A DNA stretch of 64,000 nt. Origin: Zygaena filipendulae. Taxonomy: Eukaryota > Arthropoda > Insecta > Lepidoptera > Zygaenidae. A model generated the notes under the pieces. That model did no database searches. It saw only the letters and a program-made list of their open reading frames with translations, and had not been told where the DNA came from. The stretch covers positions 2,063,501-2,127,500 of the forward strand of contig OU015654.1 in NCBI GenBank assembly GCA_907165275.2, given 5' to 3'. A program made the position numbers and the translations under genes. Of the stretch, positions 1 through 13,800 are shown in pieces (position 1 is the stretch's first letter; each line of letters opens with the position of its first letter).

Positions 1-782
1 GCGGCCGTATGTGGAATATGTTTATTGTACGTACATTGATGTTACTCTTTTGATCTACAACCTTTCATCTTTAACACGAAAAATCAGTCCAATGACTGAC
101 AAGTGACAACCGCAATGAATCATTTGGAACAAACTTTTGTTTCGTTCAATATTTATTTTATCTCGAATTCTTTGATTTTATTCCTCCTTTGAACAATGAA
201 AGCATTCAATCAAACGAACAATCATTCGACGTCAATCGATTAACGTCGTTTCTAATGTGTAACTTGCCATTTATGATAAATGCATGAATCAATTTGGATG
301 TATTTATGTCGACAAAGATCACATGAGGCTATACAGATATGTCTCCTAGATTAGCAAACTGCATTAATTGATAGCAAGGTTGGTCTAGAGTCTAAACTCT
401 AGTGGTTAATAAATCTGAATCTAGGTGTCGCAGCTATTTTTTTCCTGCATTAGCGTCCTGGGTTTTATAAATATTTCACAAAATTAAAATATAAAATTAC
501 TGTCGGTTTATGGAGGCCATATAATGTACAGGAATTATTTTTAATTGATTAATTACTTGGTAGGCTTAAGTCTTCGTGATGTTGCTAATAAGATTAATTC
601 GAAATTTTGATTTTAATACTAAAGAATGCATCAGTTTAGCGCTGTGTCAAACACAAAGCAAGAAATATCTGATTAAAATCATTGAAACCCCATATCTGCA
701 ATCGTGTTTATCAGTGGCGAAGGTACTATACAAGCCGATTCCCACCGGCTTCCCTTCAGACGCAACATCTCTCTCCGTAATT

Positions 783-878
783 GAGAACGTTGTCAGGGAT
801 ACAGGGAAGGACTTTTTATACCGGAATTCCCGCGGGAACTCCGGAACTTATCGCCGGTGAAACGGCGGGGAACAGTTA
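783..878 (+). repeat. Helitron-like 3' fragment
   Basis: Contains ACGTTGTCAGGGATACAG, CCGGAATTCCCGCGGGAAC and a GGGGAACAGTTA end. Confidence 0.55.
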
Positions 879-1262
879 ATAGTTTAATAAATTGAAATTA
901 AAGTAGATTTCCGGCTTCCCTCTCTCAATATTTCACCCTTCGCCACTGGTGTTTATCTTAATTTCTTTGGGGACATTGTCGGTTTGCAAGCAGACAAGTA
1001 TTGTGGCGACACGACAGAATCAATCAGTGTATCGGGTCGAACCGTTACGGTCCTTAGGCGTGGTTCACTTTCATATATTGAGTTGACATCGCCCCACGAG
1101 ACGCTATCGCTAGATCAGATAACAATAGGTATCTTATCTTCGGGGGCAAACCGTCCGGTGTCAAGGTTATTGAAGTCTTCAACTCAGGGGCGTCAACTGA
1201 CTGTGTGACCGGACACGTATACCATACCACATGTTCCACGCGTTTTCACCCGCGTTAACTTC

Positions 1263-1376
1263 AGAGTACCCGCGGGAATTACGGATTAAAGTCTTTTTAT
1301 GTACCTAAGCCTTCTTCATGAATCACCCTATCTATTGGTGAAAACCGCATGAAAATCTGTTGGGTGGTTTTTGAGT
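1263..1376 (-). repeat. Helitron-like fragment, second subfamily
   Basis: Minus-strand ATTCCCGCGGGTACTC, and a CACCAATAGATAGGGTGATTC segment also found near 43900. Confidence 0.45.
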
Positions 1377-1747
1377 TTATTTATTTATTTATTCAATAGA
1401 ACGACCAACAAGTACACCGTAACATTTATCGCCAACAGACAGACAGACGCGGTGGAAAACTGTGCAGTGATTTGCACTTGTAAATATTGAAAAGCATGAC
1501 GTATTGAATGCCTTTGATGAATTTTCGTATGAATTTATGATGCATTATTTTTGAGTAGTGTTTTGTTAGTGGTTTTATAGGTCATCACTCATCCGTCAAT
1601 TCTGTGTAGTGCGTACCCGGTGTTAGAAGTTTTGAGTGGGTAATAGTTCGCAGAGAAATCAAACTTTGTTTTCAATGTTTTCCGTTTAAAAACTTGTTCC
1701 TACTGTCTTCTACTGGTTCGATCAATCCTGAAGGACTTATTAAGTAA

Positions 1748-2330
1748 AGGGTCTTTCAATAGGGACGGGTCGATGTTGGCAGCCTGTGGCGGCCATGTTG
1801 TTTTAACGTCGTCTTTCTAACCTATATTTTTTTATTCAGTTAGTAATGCCAAATCACCATGGCAAGTTACACGGTTGAGCAACACGTCCAAATGTTAAAA
1901 ATGTATTACCAAAATGAGTGTTCGTTAGTGCAAACGTTACGTGCATTGCGCCCATTTTACGGCAGACGGTGAGAGGTGACGTGAATTGGCCACCGAGATC
2001 CTGCGACTTATCACCTTTAGACTTTTTTTTTGTGGGGTTTTCTTAAGTCGCAGGTCTATACCAATAAGCCACAATCGACCGATGCCCTTAAAGTCAACAT
2101 AGCTCAGGCTATCGCTGAAATTCAACCCGAACTATGCGGCAGAGTTGTTGAACATTGGACAACTCGAATTCGTGCCACCGTGAGAAGCCGCGGCGGACAT
2201 TTAAACGATGTGATTTTCCACACATAATGGCATATATAGCTCTTTCAAATAAAAAAAAAAATCGTTAAAATCTCACACACGGCCTTTTTTATTTCATGTC
2301 AAAATCGACCCGTCCTTATTGAAAGACCCT
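1748..2330 (+). mobile_element. Deleted Tc1/mariner-superfamily element
   Basis: The inverted ends share AGGGTCTTTCAATA, then GGACGGGTCGAT. Inside, an ATG at 1859 opens a transposase helix-turn-helix start (SYTVEQHVQMLKMYYQNECS, then LRALRPFYGR). The sequence then jumps to the C-terminal end (WPPRSCDLSPLDFF, and after a one-base slip LWGFLKSQVY...SRGGHLNDVIFH). The catalytic core is deleted, so it is dead. The TA duplication could not be confirmed. Confidence 0.75.
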
Positions 2331-4148
2331 ATATAATATAATATTTGCAGAAAAAATTATAAAACCATCAGTTGCTTGTGGCTCTGTGACATGAACATTG
2401 TGATGCTGCTGCAGTTTGTTGCACAGCTTTTTCCCAATATGAAGCTGAGGACATTTTGTGGGTGCTGTCATATTATGTTATTCTGTATGTTGTGTGGCTC
2501 AATCTTGCTTGAATAAACCTATTTTACTTTATTTCTTACTTTCTATATTTATTTTAATTTTACTGACGTCAAAAAGAGTCACGCTTCTAGGCGAAGTTTG
2601 AAACAAAATATTTCAATCTGACTTCGGTGTCCGTCCATATTTCACTTTAACTTTATTGTCCTGGCCGTCCCGTTTGTCCCGTCACGGTCACGCCTCGTCA
2701 GCCGTCGCTCGGCATCCCTAACCGGCACTTAGCATATCAATAAGATTACAATCCATAATAGCCCCACTTATGACGAGGCGACGCAGACTGTCTGCAATCT
2801 ACAATCCATCGTTGGTGCGTCTGTGTTCTGTTAACTTGAGTATGAGTTTTGACCGATTTTAGTTTTAGTAGGTATATAGTTACTTATTTGGGTCATTATC
2901 TATTTATTTATTAGAACATTAATAATATAAATAAATTCGGTGAACGAACTAATACTTCTCGTTTGAAAATGACACATAGTTATGTTGGAAGCTCCCGAGG
3001 GATTCCTGATATTAATGGGACAAAAGAACGTATGTCCTTTAGCAATAAGGCCGCCTTTTGCTCTATCCTTTATTCCTATTTTATTTGTTAATTTTTTGTG
3101 TTTCTTCTGGGGCAATAAAGTATAGGTATTTGAATTTTAATCCTTCTTTGTACTCCTGACAACGTTTATGTACGCAAAATTTCATGCAGATAAAGTTACT
3201 TTAGTATACATATATGTTATAATATTTTGTACAACGAACGTGCAGGCGTCGCGCGATTTGTCGATCTTGGTTTGAAATAATTTCATATCTCAACGAAGAC
3301 GCGGCGGCGGTGAACCCTCAAATCCTTTTCATTATGCGCGACACAAAAACAATGATCTCGTTACGGTACAGCGGGCAAAAGACACGTATTGTACGAAGGA
3401 TGACTAATTGAAAAATGTCAGACGGCACCGTGCATCGGTGCCGCGAAATAAATAGTAATAAGCCGGTATAATATACAATAGTTAGTTACGTACCCAAAAT
3501 GTCTACGTGATTAATACCTACATGTGTACAATAGAAACTCGAAAGGAGTCCTAACATAATTATAACTGCTCAAACTGGATATACGCATTCAATACATTCT
3601 GTTTCTTTTTCAATGATCTGGAAAATGAATAATAAAAACAGGAACTCGGGAACGTAATTATTATGTATTAATTTAGGTCCGTATTATTTAAACATTAAAG
3701 ATCAGGTCACCTCTCAATATACATGTACATATTGTCTGTGGATCTCATTGCGCTGTGAACTGAGGAAGACAAACAAATAATTATTATTGAGAGCGTATTT
3801 AGTTTGAGTAGCATTTGTTAAATGAATTTTTTCCGCGCAGTTCCATTACCATTACCCAAGACCACAAGTTACTTATACCCTAAATTCAAATTTATTAACT
3901 CCATGAAAACATACAACATTTATCTCTTTATACGTTATTATTTATCAGGTATCTAAATAAGACAGACACTACAAAACAGTTGAGTTTGATGCTGATAACA
4001 AAGAATAGAGATAATAAAGAAGCTACACTCTCTGCCTCCCACCAATGGCATGTCTCCTCATAACCCGCGAATGCTACCTAGGTTACGACCAACAATGACA
4101 ATTGTCACTGACAGCTCTCTGTAAACTGTCAGCTCGCTGTCAACAGCA

Positions 4149-4500
4149 ATGATAGCTCAGTGGTTGGTGCGTTCGGATCAAACGCCGCAAGCCGTAGGTT
4201 CAAACCCTTACAATGAGCTTGAACTGTCGGTGAAGGAAAACATCGTGAGGGAACTATAGCATTGGTGGTAGGGCGCTCTCTAGTACCCGGCTGGCTAGCT
4301 ACCACCTTCAAGTTGCAAATCTGTTACCAAGCACCTAACGGTGTATTCCGGCAACCCCACTTGAAAGCCAGTTCCCTGCATCCCCATTCCAGGTCGGCAA
4401 CGCACCATACCTTCTGGTGTTGCAGATGTCCATGGGCGGCGGTGATCACTTACCATCAGGTGTACCACTTGCCCGTTTGCCCCCTATGACATAAAAAAAA
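4149..4500 (+). repeat. tRNA-derived SINE, full-length
   Basis: It has box A (ATAGCTCAGTGG, 4152-4163) and box B (GGTTCAAACCC, 4197-4207) of a Pol III promoter, a body with CATCGTGAGG and CCAGTTCC blocks, and a 3' part GTGATCACTTACCATCAGGT that resembles common lepidopteran LINE tails. It ends in poly(A). Two older copies are at 33319 and 46775. Confidence 0.75.
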
Positions 4501-4699
4501 CCCAACGATACGCACACACGCACAACACGTGTACCGTCATCATGTGCCGTCATCGTGTGCCGTCTTTACTTGCGGGAAAATACATGAATCAGTTCATTTG
4601 CAAGGAGTGTCACCGGGCTGATGATAATCTGAAATTACTCTTCACTGCGTTCCTTGTAATCTTTAACCAGTAACTTATGTTTCTTCCTCCTCTTTCCAG

Positions 4700-4847
4700 G
4701 AAGACGTGCAAGTCGTGCGGCTGCGACCGTCTGCAGCACTCGGTGTACCACGAGGAGCTGGGCTCCGTCCGGGACCGGCTCGGGCTGCGGGAGTCCAGGG
4801 CCAACTACCATGCGCTGGACAGTCCGCCGGGACTCACGGCCAAACAG
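4700..4847 (+). CDS. Lmpt: Limpet exon: N-terminal part of PET domain
   Basis: The acceptor is a long pyrimidine tract ending CCAG at 4699 and the donor is CAG|GTGAAC at 4848. The first base completes a split codon, and 49 codons follow. The peptide begins [19 protein letters not shown] and continues with SVRDRLGL, a Limpet/Testin-type PET segment with a CxxCxC cluster. It ends PPGLTAKQ, near the usual PET VPPG block. The start codon is not in this exon. Intron phase on exit is 0. Confidence 0.9.
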
Positions 4848-7800
4848 GTGAACGGTCTTGTGAATTGTTTAATTCAACAGGCAAAGCACGGCTCCCGAGC
4901 CAAGTTGACAATCCTTACTAATATTATAAATGCGAAAGTAACTCTGTCTGTCTGTTACGCTTACACGCCTTAACGGCTCAACCGATAATCATCAAATTTT
5001 GTACACTCGTTGTCAGAGGTACAGAAAAGGACATAGGGCACTTTTTATCCCGGAATTCCTGCGGGATCTCCGAAATTTCTGCGGGTGAAACCGCGGGGAA
5101 CAGCTATGCGAAAGTGAGTTTGTTTGTTTGTTACGCTTTCACGTCTTAACGGCTCAACCGATCGTCATGAAATTTTGCATACACGTTGTGAGGGGTACAG
5201 AGAAGGACATAGGGTACTCACCGCGGGTGAAACCGCGAGGAACAGCTAGTCTACAAATAAATCGTTAACGCATAGAAAACTAACCAATCGTCAGGTTATG
5301 TGTTTACGTCAAATCGTCCAATCAAAATTCCCGTTTTGCGTCACCACGTGACATAACGAGTCCGTACTTAGTTTGGGTCGGTGCCCACTGGCCCCCTAAT
5401 ATTCGTCCCCCGGAATAAAAGCCGTGAGTTCGGCACCTTTTCAGGTGCCTATTGGTTCCCTGATAGAAAAATAGCCATATTTTTTGCAATAAAAAATGTT
5501 GACAATTGACATAGTACATTTCGTGAACAGAATATTATTGTTGATAAAGATGTTGATATTTGGTTTATTGTTTGTACATGTGATTGATGTGCAGGATATT
5601 TAATTTGTTAATAATCTTTATAGGTAGGTACATAAGTTTAAAAAGTACACAAACCAAATCGTTTGTTTCCTAGAAGACTGATTCTCAATAATAATATGAT
5701 ATTTACATCCGCTCCCCTTAGTTTTCAATGCGTTAAGGATTATTTGATTTATCAACTTGGCTAAGTGGCCTGGGTCAGCTTCTAGGGCAAAGTGCGTTTT
5801 CACGTTTCCTTGTTTATAGTATTAATAATACACAACAATACATAATAATTTTGGTAAGCTAAAAAATGTGAGCATTTTCCTTATAAAACAGGCTAAACAA
5901 TTATTTTAATAATCACGCAATGACTTGTTTGAACAAATTTTAATAACTGCAAGGCTCAAAATAAATCGTACAAATATGTTATTTATTAAACATGATCATA
6001 TTATTATATTATGTTAGCTGGGCAGCGCTGGGCTTTATTTGCAGTGGTCATAATACCCCAAAAATTTGTTTGCTCTGCGCCAAAGAGGTTTCACTTCAGA
6101 AAAGTATCTAAACAGATAAAATTGTGTTCTAGGCATGTGCGTTGTATGCAAGGAGATACGAATGTTGGTCATAGTCATAGTGAGTCAGTGCCAAGGCTCT
6201 GATAGTTTTATCAGCAGTGACTTCCTTCCTCAGGCGGAGTTGTATTGGTCGTCGCTGGCTGAGCGAGCGCCGACGAGCGTAGGTGGCGCCACTGGACCGG
6301 CAGCTTGGCGCGCATGGAGAATCAGGGCATTAGCCTCACAATTACCAAAACAAGATCTCTCTTTAGCACACTGCAGGCACGTGGACGATGGACACAAAAA
6401 ACAATACGAGGACTTTGTTGCCGCAAGAAACGAAATTGCTCTCGATATCGGTAAGAAATTGGCAGTTGCTTTCAGAGATTACAAGTGGCGTCATCTGCTG
6501 TCGAGTAGTGGAATTTCTTAAGATTATTTTTTCTTCTAGGCTTAGCGAGTCAACACCACGGCGCGTCTATAGATTGTATGAGATGCAACAAATCTATACG
6601 AAGTGGAAATATTGCGGTGCTGGCGCCGCGAATAGGAGAGGAGGTATGTTTGTTCATAATTAATTTTAAGTACGTGTTCAAATTGAAAAGATAAAAAAAT
6701 TCAAATTAAAAAGTTTGACTACTCCCTGGTAGATGGCGTAACATGTCTGTTTAATTTCGTTCATAGGCATATTTCCACCCGGCATGTTTCACCTGTGCGG
6801 AATGCGACGAGTTATTGGTGGAGTTAGCTTACTGCGCTCTGGACGGCCGCCTTTACTGCGTCAGGCATTATGCGGAGCAGTTGAAGCCGAGGTGTCATGC
6901 TTGCGACGAGGTGAGTGGGTCTGCCATATCATGAAACAAGTTGGACAGCAGTGAATGCAGAGAATTTTATGGAACGATTTCCTAGGGTATTCCGAAACTT
7001 ATGTAGGTTTGGCCGTGTAAATCAGCTTGTAAAATATAAATTGTATGGTAATCACTTCTGGCGAAGTATTTGAAATAAAACGCTTCAATTCATTTATCGT
7101 TCTTTGACGCACGTTTATTTTGGTGCGCTGGACTGACAGTTTGACATTTGCCAGTCACAGGCATTGGTGCTTTGGGATAGTTTAACAATTTATTTATTTA
7201 TTTACAAAGACTAGTTAGACTTAAGACATTAAAGGGAATATGAGTATTTTATGAGGATCCAAAGTTCATTTACGATTCCAAGATAAATGGGGAGCGGTCT
7301 AACTTTTGGGTTATAGGTAGGTAGGTACCTATAATTCTATTTTTTTGTTTCTTTTTCTTTTTCCAATTAAATAACTTAAAGTATACTTTATCTAAACACA
7401 GAATAGGTTTTTCGTTCATTCGATGTCGCATGGCGCTGCACAATATATACAATATACATAGGTAATACAAAGAAAACTGAAAATTTGCTGTGCTGAGTGG
7501 CGTTATTGGTATTTTCAATCTGGTCAGCATTTCTTTGAACACAACGCTTACAATTTTTTGCAATGTTAAAACTAATATAGATACATAGGTATAAGTAATT
7601 TGTTTACCGTTTTCCAATACTCATTTTGCAAAAAATTCATTTATTACAATGTCAGTTGTCAATAACATGCAATAGCAAGAGTTACGGTGGAAATTAAAAA
7701 TAATTCGAGGTCATTTGAGTATCGGGTTTCCTTTGCTCATTGGAAAATAAATCAATACAAGTTTTGTGCCAGTGGAACATTAGTTAACGTCGAAGCGTCG

Positions 7801-10800
7801 GTATTAAAACACCCGTTGGTTAATCTGTAACAAATGAAATATAAACTCAATTTAATAAGGTACGTCATAAAATTAATAGGCATAGAACCGCATTCAGCGC
7901 ACGCAGAGTAATGTAATTTCACGGGTGGTGGAACCACCTTACTACGCGTCTTAGCGCGAACGTACCTAATTTCGAGCCGTTTTACGCACTAATCGATTGT
8001 TTTTGTGCTTAAATTTTCCACCGAAATTTTGAATCTACAATATAAACCTAACGCGCCTGAACGCTTATATTCGTGGCCATGAAGTATGAGGTACATGTCC
8101 TTGCGTTTGCGCATTAGAAAATATATTACTTAATAGTCTTAATACTTATCGACATTGAGATTTGCTTGTTGAAATTACCCATTGATAATATTCCCATTAG
8201 TAGTAGAAGTAGGTAACCTGAAATACCTTTAAAAAAAGCTAAAATGAAATTCCGAAATTGAAAAGTAATTAGAAATGAGTTTGATTTTAGTGATAATACA
8301 GCAAAATTGTCTATCCTCGTCATTTTAGAAAATGCCGGTCGTTTTTGTACAAAGTTTTCGTATAATTTTGCAATTTTCCCTACGACATAATATTATATCG
8401 TGTTAAGTATCAAGCATGTATATTGTATAGTCACTAATAAGTACACGGTGAAATTTTCGTATCGAAATTTACTATGGAAGCATTTTAGAGCCCGTCTATA
8501 ATGCACCAAAACCAAAATCAATCGGCAAATACACTATACTGACGGCCGTTTTAATGATTATTTACTTTTGAGTAAAGATTTTTAAAACTAAATTGCCGCA
8601 ATGAGACATTCATTAAATTAATGTTAATCGGCATTGGACTAATAATTTAAATTTAGTTAATTTGCCTATAATAAGATTTGCATTGTGGCATGTACTGTAT
8701 TCACTACACTTTATTTTTAATATTTTATAATGTTAATCTGTTGGCAAACTAAAAAATAAACAAATAAATGCCAATTAACATTAATTTAATGAACGTCTCT
8801 GATTGCGGTAATTTTGTTTTAATAATCTTTTCTTAATATTAAGTAATCATTATAACGACTCTGAGTGCGGCCGTAAGTCACCAATGTTACAGACTGACTG
8901 ACAACTCCGACTGTGACTGACTGAAAAAAATTAAATTCCCCATAAAAGAAAACTGTCAAAACACCATTTTAATCCTCGGTAGGTATAAACTGGTGATTGA
9001 AAAACCAGCGAATATGAAAATGTATTTAAGACAGGTGTTCTACTCGTTGCTAAACTAAACAGTCGTAAATAGCAAAATTATAACAAAAAAAAACGTGCAA
9101 ACATCTCAATCCGCTGGAATTGGTTAATGAAATAACTTCGGGGCTGTGTTGTTGTTACCAAAATAAACCGTTTACCACTTACATTCTGTGCAGCAGTTTG
9201 GTTCGCACTTCGCACCTTACCACTTAACCAGTGCTTGTAACAAGGCATAATACTTACCGCAATTATTGCCTTTAAAAATATTCCTACACAAAAAACAAAT
9301 GAAAATTTGAAAATCACAAGCGCGATATTTCCTAGTTGCCAGTTCTTTTATTTATTCAATTGTTCGCTTGGGCATTGATATTGAGGTAAGTTATTTTTGT
9401 CAGGCTTCTAAATAATTATGTTAATCTTAATAAAATTAGTATACCTCACTATAAAATTGTGCTACTGCAAATATTACAAGTTGTCCGTCTAACCTAGTCA
9501 TATAAGATTATTTTTTTCACAAAATTGACTAATTGTGAGTTAAGTACATAAATATAAAGTTTCATGAAATTTCAATTTATAATGCACCTAGATGTGAGTA
9601 TGGTATGGTGTTCTCTCTATTTCCTACTTTTACTAAAACACCTATTTCTCGTCAATAAAGTACCTACTGTTGGTTGTTTGTGCGGCTTCGCTTTTTTGTC
9701 CTGGATTCTTTTCAAATTTATAATGCTAAAAGTAGAGTGTGTGCTAAACGCGAGTACTATATTGAGACGTTTAATAATACTATTAAAAACGTGAGATAAA
9801 AGGGTGGCTGAAAACCAGAGCTTCAACACTGAACTTGCCCCACCTCTTTCATAATAGTGTGTCGGAGTATTTTCGGATATGGAGCTAGTTGGTATACTCC
9901 TAGCTTGCTATAGGAATTCAATAACACATAGAGTAACAATGTCCTCCATCCAGAGCAATATCTATGATGGTACCAAATATGGTAATAAAAAGTCATTGAT
10001 CGCAAGATGTATGTTATTCTAAAATATTCTTGTGTGGTATGTTCGCAGTATCAAAATTAAAATTATTGGCATATATTTAATGTAGAGCTCGGAACAAAAT
10101 TACTACTGTCACTAGTATTGTATTATCTGTGCTACTGTCATCCACTGACTGTTCTTTACTGGCTGTTATTGTACGTACTAGGCACTAGTATACCAACAAT
10201 GGATACGTATAAATCCTACTAATATTATAAATGTGAAGTGTGGATGTTTGTTACTCAATCACGCAAAAACGGCTGAACGGATTTGAATGAAATTTGGCAT
10301 GCACGTTGTTAGGGGTACAGAGAAGGCCATAGGGTACTTTTTATCCCGGAATTCCCGCGAGAACTCCGAAATTATCGCGGGCGAAACCGCGCGAGACAGC
10401 TAGTAATATTATATTTAATAGCATTCGCCCAGTTGCATTCAATCGTATGATTTACCTGTCTACATGCAGATATGCTCGGCTCGCATTGGTTTCGCACACA
10501 GCTGTGAGATGTTAAACTTCGCTTGTTTTATTAGTTTTATCTGAAAATTATACTAATAGTGAACCATAATTTTGTAGATTAATTCTCTTGAAGTGAAATA
10601 GACGGAGATACGAAGATATTTGACTAAAACAGCTATTTATAATATGTTTACAATATCAATTTAAAAAATTACTTGAAAGATTTAATTAAATAAGTCTAAA
10701 TAAAACTATAATGTTAATACTTTTTAAAATTCAATTATTACACCTGTGAAAAATAAAATTGTCTTTTGGATTTTACATGCTCTATGGTTATTTTTGTGAC

Positions 10801-13800
10801 CCAATTTTTTTTTTCTCTTAACGCCGCGCGCCGGTAAATTCGATATTTTCCACCGTTCAGGAAAAGATGGCGTCCAACGATCGTTGGACCGTTGGTGTGA
10901 TCACAGGGTGTGATCGATCTCTTTGAAGTCCCTGTCGCCGTGTTTGTTTATAGTCACTAGTCGATGTAATAAATATAATTGACGCACACACGCGACAAGG
11001 AACATCTTGAACCGGACCACGTAACTGCGCCAAGTGTTGAACTCAATACTCTTTCGACAGCTACCGAGGACGTATCTTCTCCAGTCTTTGCCTCTAGCTA
11101 GTTCTAATAAAAAAAAAACAACATCTAATTGAGAAATAATACCTACTTAAAATATAAACTGAAAATAATTGGCGCGAAGTGATTTTTTGTTTTCAAATTT
11201 CAAATTTACGCGCCAATTGTTCTGCCGCGAGTGCTCTGTGTGCGTTCGGAAACAGCAAATTGAAGGAAATCATAATTTCTTGTGAGTGATCAAGTGTGTA
11301 TACTGTGTGGCACTGGTTATTGATTTCTAAACGAAATCGGTTTTTTAAATACCTTGCTTGTTATTATTCAAATTTAAATTTAGTATATAAAAATAAATAA
11401 CATTTTATAATAGAATCCCATATTCTTTAAATTTATAAGTTTATAAATTATAAATTATCTGTCTATTGATATCTGAAATTTTACACACGCAGCAATTTTC
11501 TTCCTACTTATTTGTTTTTCGGCATTGTACATTTTTGTTGATGCAGTTTTATATTGTAACAATACCTAGTTCCGCTATTCGGCAACAGATGGCGTTACTA
11601 GTATTTTACGATTGATTTATTTTCGACGTTCTAAAAATAAGTGGTGTTTACAGTGTTTAAATAATTAAACTAAGCTTTTACTTCTAGTCTTCTTGTTTTT
11701 AAAATTCATTTGAATTCATTTGCGCTACTCGCTAAAAATTTAATTTAAATAGATAGGAGAATATGTCAAAATAGCAAAGCGGTATTGCAATAAAATTTAA
11801 AAATAAACTAGTGCCCCGTTTCTGGCTCTTTTTGATAATATAGATTAATAATTATTATATTTAATACGGACAGAGATAGGAGAAATTCAGTATGTAGTTA
11901 ATTTTGACAACAAAAAGTAAATAAATAAAATTCCCAATGTGCCCTTTTTTGGTCACATTTATTAAACACACAGCAGCCACAATCCGCGACATTTAAAAAA
12001 AAATATTGCGTTTCCATACCAGCTACTTTGCTACTTACCTACCTCTCCTAGTCCCTAAGATATATTGTAATAGATAATTTATATTTTTTGTATCATAACC
12101 TGTGGGTGATAAATACATACCTTCTATAAACATCAACATAATGGCAATTCATTTTAGTCGACAACATTGTGATTGCCCCAATTTAATGCTGTATTTGGTT
12201 CTTTAATTGTTTTAATGCAGTTTAAATATGGAAACTACACAATGAAAATAATATCTTTGCCACAAACTGTATGAAATAAAATTAATTTTATAATTATCAC
12301 GACATAATTTATGTAATATCCCGCGGTTTCACCCGCAGTAATTTTGGAGTTTCCGCGGGAATTCCAGGATAAAAAGTACTCTATGTCACTCAGGATCACT
12401 GTGACTTCCTACAAACCGCAGGGTGAACAGCTATATTAGCTATAAAAACGAAAGTTCACTCACTGGTTAAACACGAAATTTCGAAAACTACTTGACCTAT
12501 GCAACAGGTAGTTTATAAATAGGCGACGTTAGCTAAGAAAGGATTTCACGCATTGGCGTATCTAGGCATATTTTTCAGGGGGGCATGCCCCTGAAATGTT
12601 ATATTAATACTCGCGGGAGTAACGGATGCAAATTTTTAAGAATTAAGTCAAAATAATTTGACGAAAGAAAGAACTCCATATACTTACGCCTATGATTTCA
12701 CGGAGTTTCCACGGGAACTCCCAAACTAACGTGGGTGCGAGTGAAACCGCAGCAAACAGCTAATATTACATACACAGGCAAATCAGCGCAAACTCATCTC
12801 AGGAATTTGAAATTAAGGTTGAAAGTAGGCAAGGGACATTCGGAGTTCAAATGATATGGTCCTCAATCCTTTATAATCGAGTGTGTGTCAATCTCGAATG
12901 GAGTAGACATTCAAAATACGCATACTGAATGTCGCTATACGTATCTCTTCGCTATTTAGTGAAATCCCAACTGAAATAGGTAGTAGTTATTGGCTTAAAT
13001 AGTGAAATCAGTTGGCAAAGTTCCGAACTCGACCTACCAATATTACAATGCCCCCAATGTTTGCGTTAATCCAGTCCTTTTACTCCTTTATTTTTATTTC
13101 CAATTCATCAGCACATTCATTCATGGTTTTATGTTAATTAGATGTATAAAAAAAGAAATAAAGTAATTTCCGAATAGTGTAATTTGTTGGAAATAACTTT
13201 CCACCTATAAATAAAGGACCGTAGATAAATAATAATCCAAGTAATATTATAAATGCGAATGTGAGTTTGTTTGTTACGCTTTCAAATCTTAATTACTCAT
13301 TACTCAAACAAACATCATGAAATTTCGCATACACGTTTTCAAGGGTACAGAAAAGGACATACGGTACTTTTCGTCCAGAAAAAACGGCTGTTCCCGAACG
13401 ATAGAAAATCGACAAAATCTACAGTAAAGTGAATAAAGCTGCGGAAAATCAATCAAAATCTATTCATACTTTCTCTGGAATTAGAATCAAGACAGCGTCG
13501 CATTGCTCATGATTCACGGTCAATAAAAATAACACCTCTGAATATACTCGTACGTATCAGTTTACGCGGATCGACTAAAAAATACGGTCTATCAAAGTAC
13601 GTAAATTAGTTATTATTTGCAAACGACACTCTTTCTCTGTTCGCTGGCCCATCGCGCCAGCTTCGCAGCAGGATTCATAAAAAATAGAGCCAACTTAAAC
13701 GGTAATGAGTAATCTCTTCAGAAAATCAATTTTTTAATACAGTTGCTCAAAAAGTGGCGTATTGCAGGGACGTTTAGCGTTCGGGATGTGGGCTATTACA

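Larger units (their letters stand above)
1..4699. other. Upstream intron or 5' flank of Limpet
   Basis: No coding exon was recognised. The missing PET start (the first 20 to 40 residues) is not seen, so this is probably intron. It holds the mariner remnant, a SINE and Helitron-like scraps. Stretches at 1-780, 880-1260, 2331-4148 and 4501-4699 show nothing identifiable. Confidence 0.6.

Noticed and set aside
984..1239. ORFs of 74 and 61 codons on opposite strands near the left edge
   Set aside because: Not the missing PET N-terminus, no splice context, no family resemblance.
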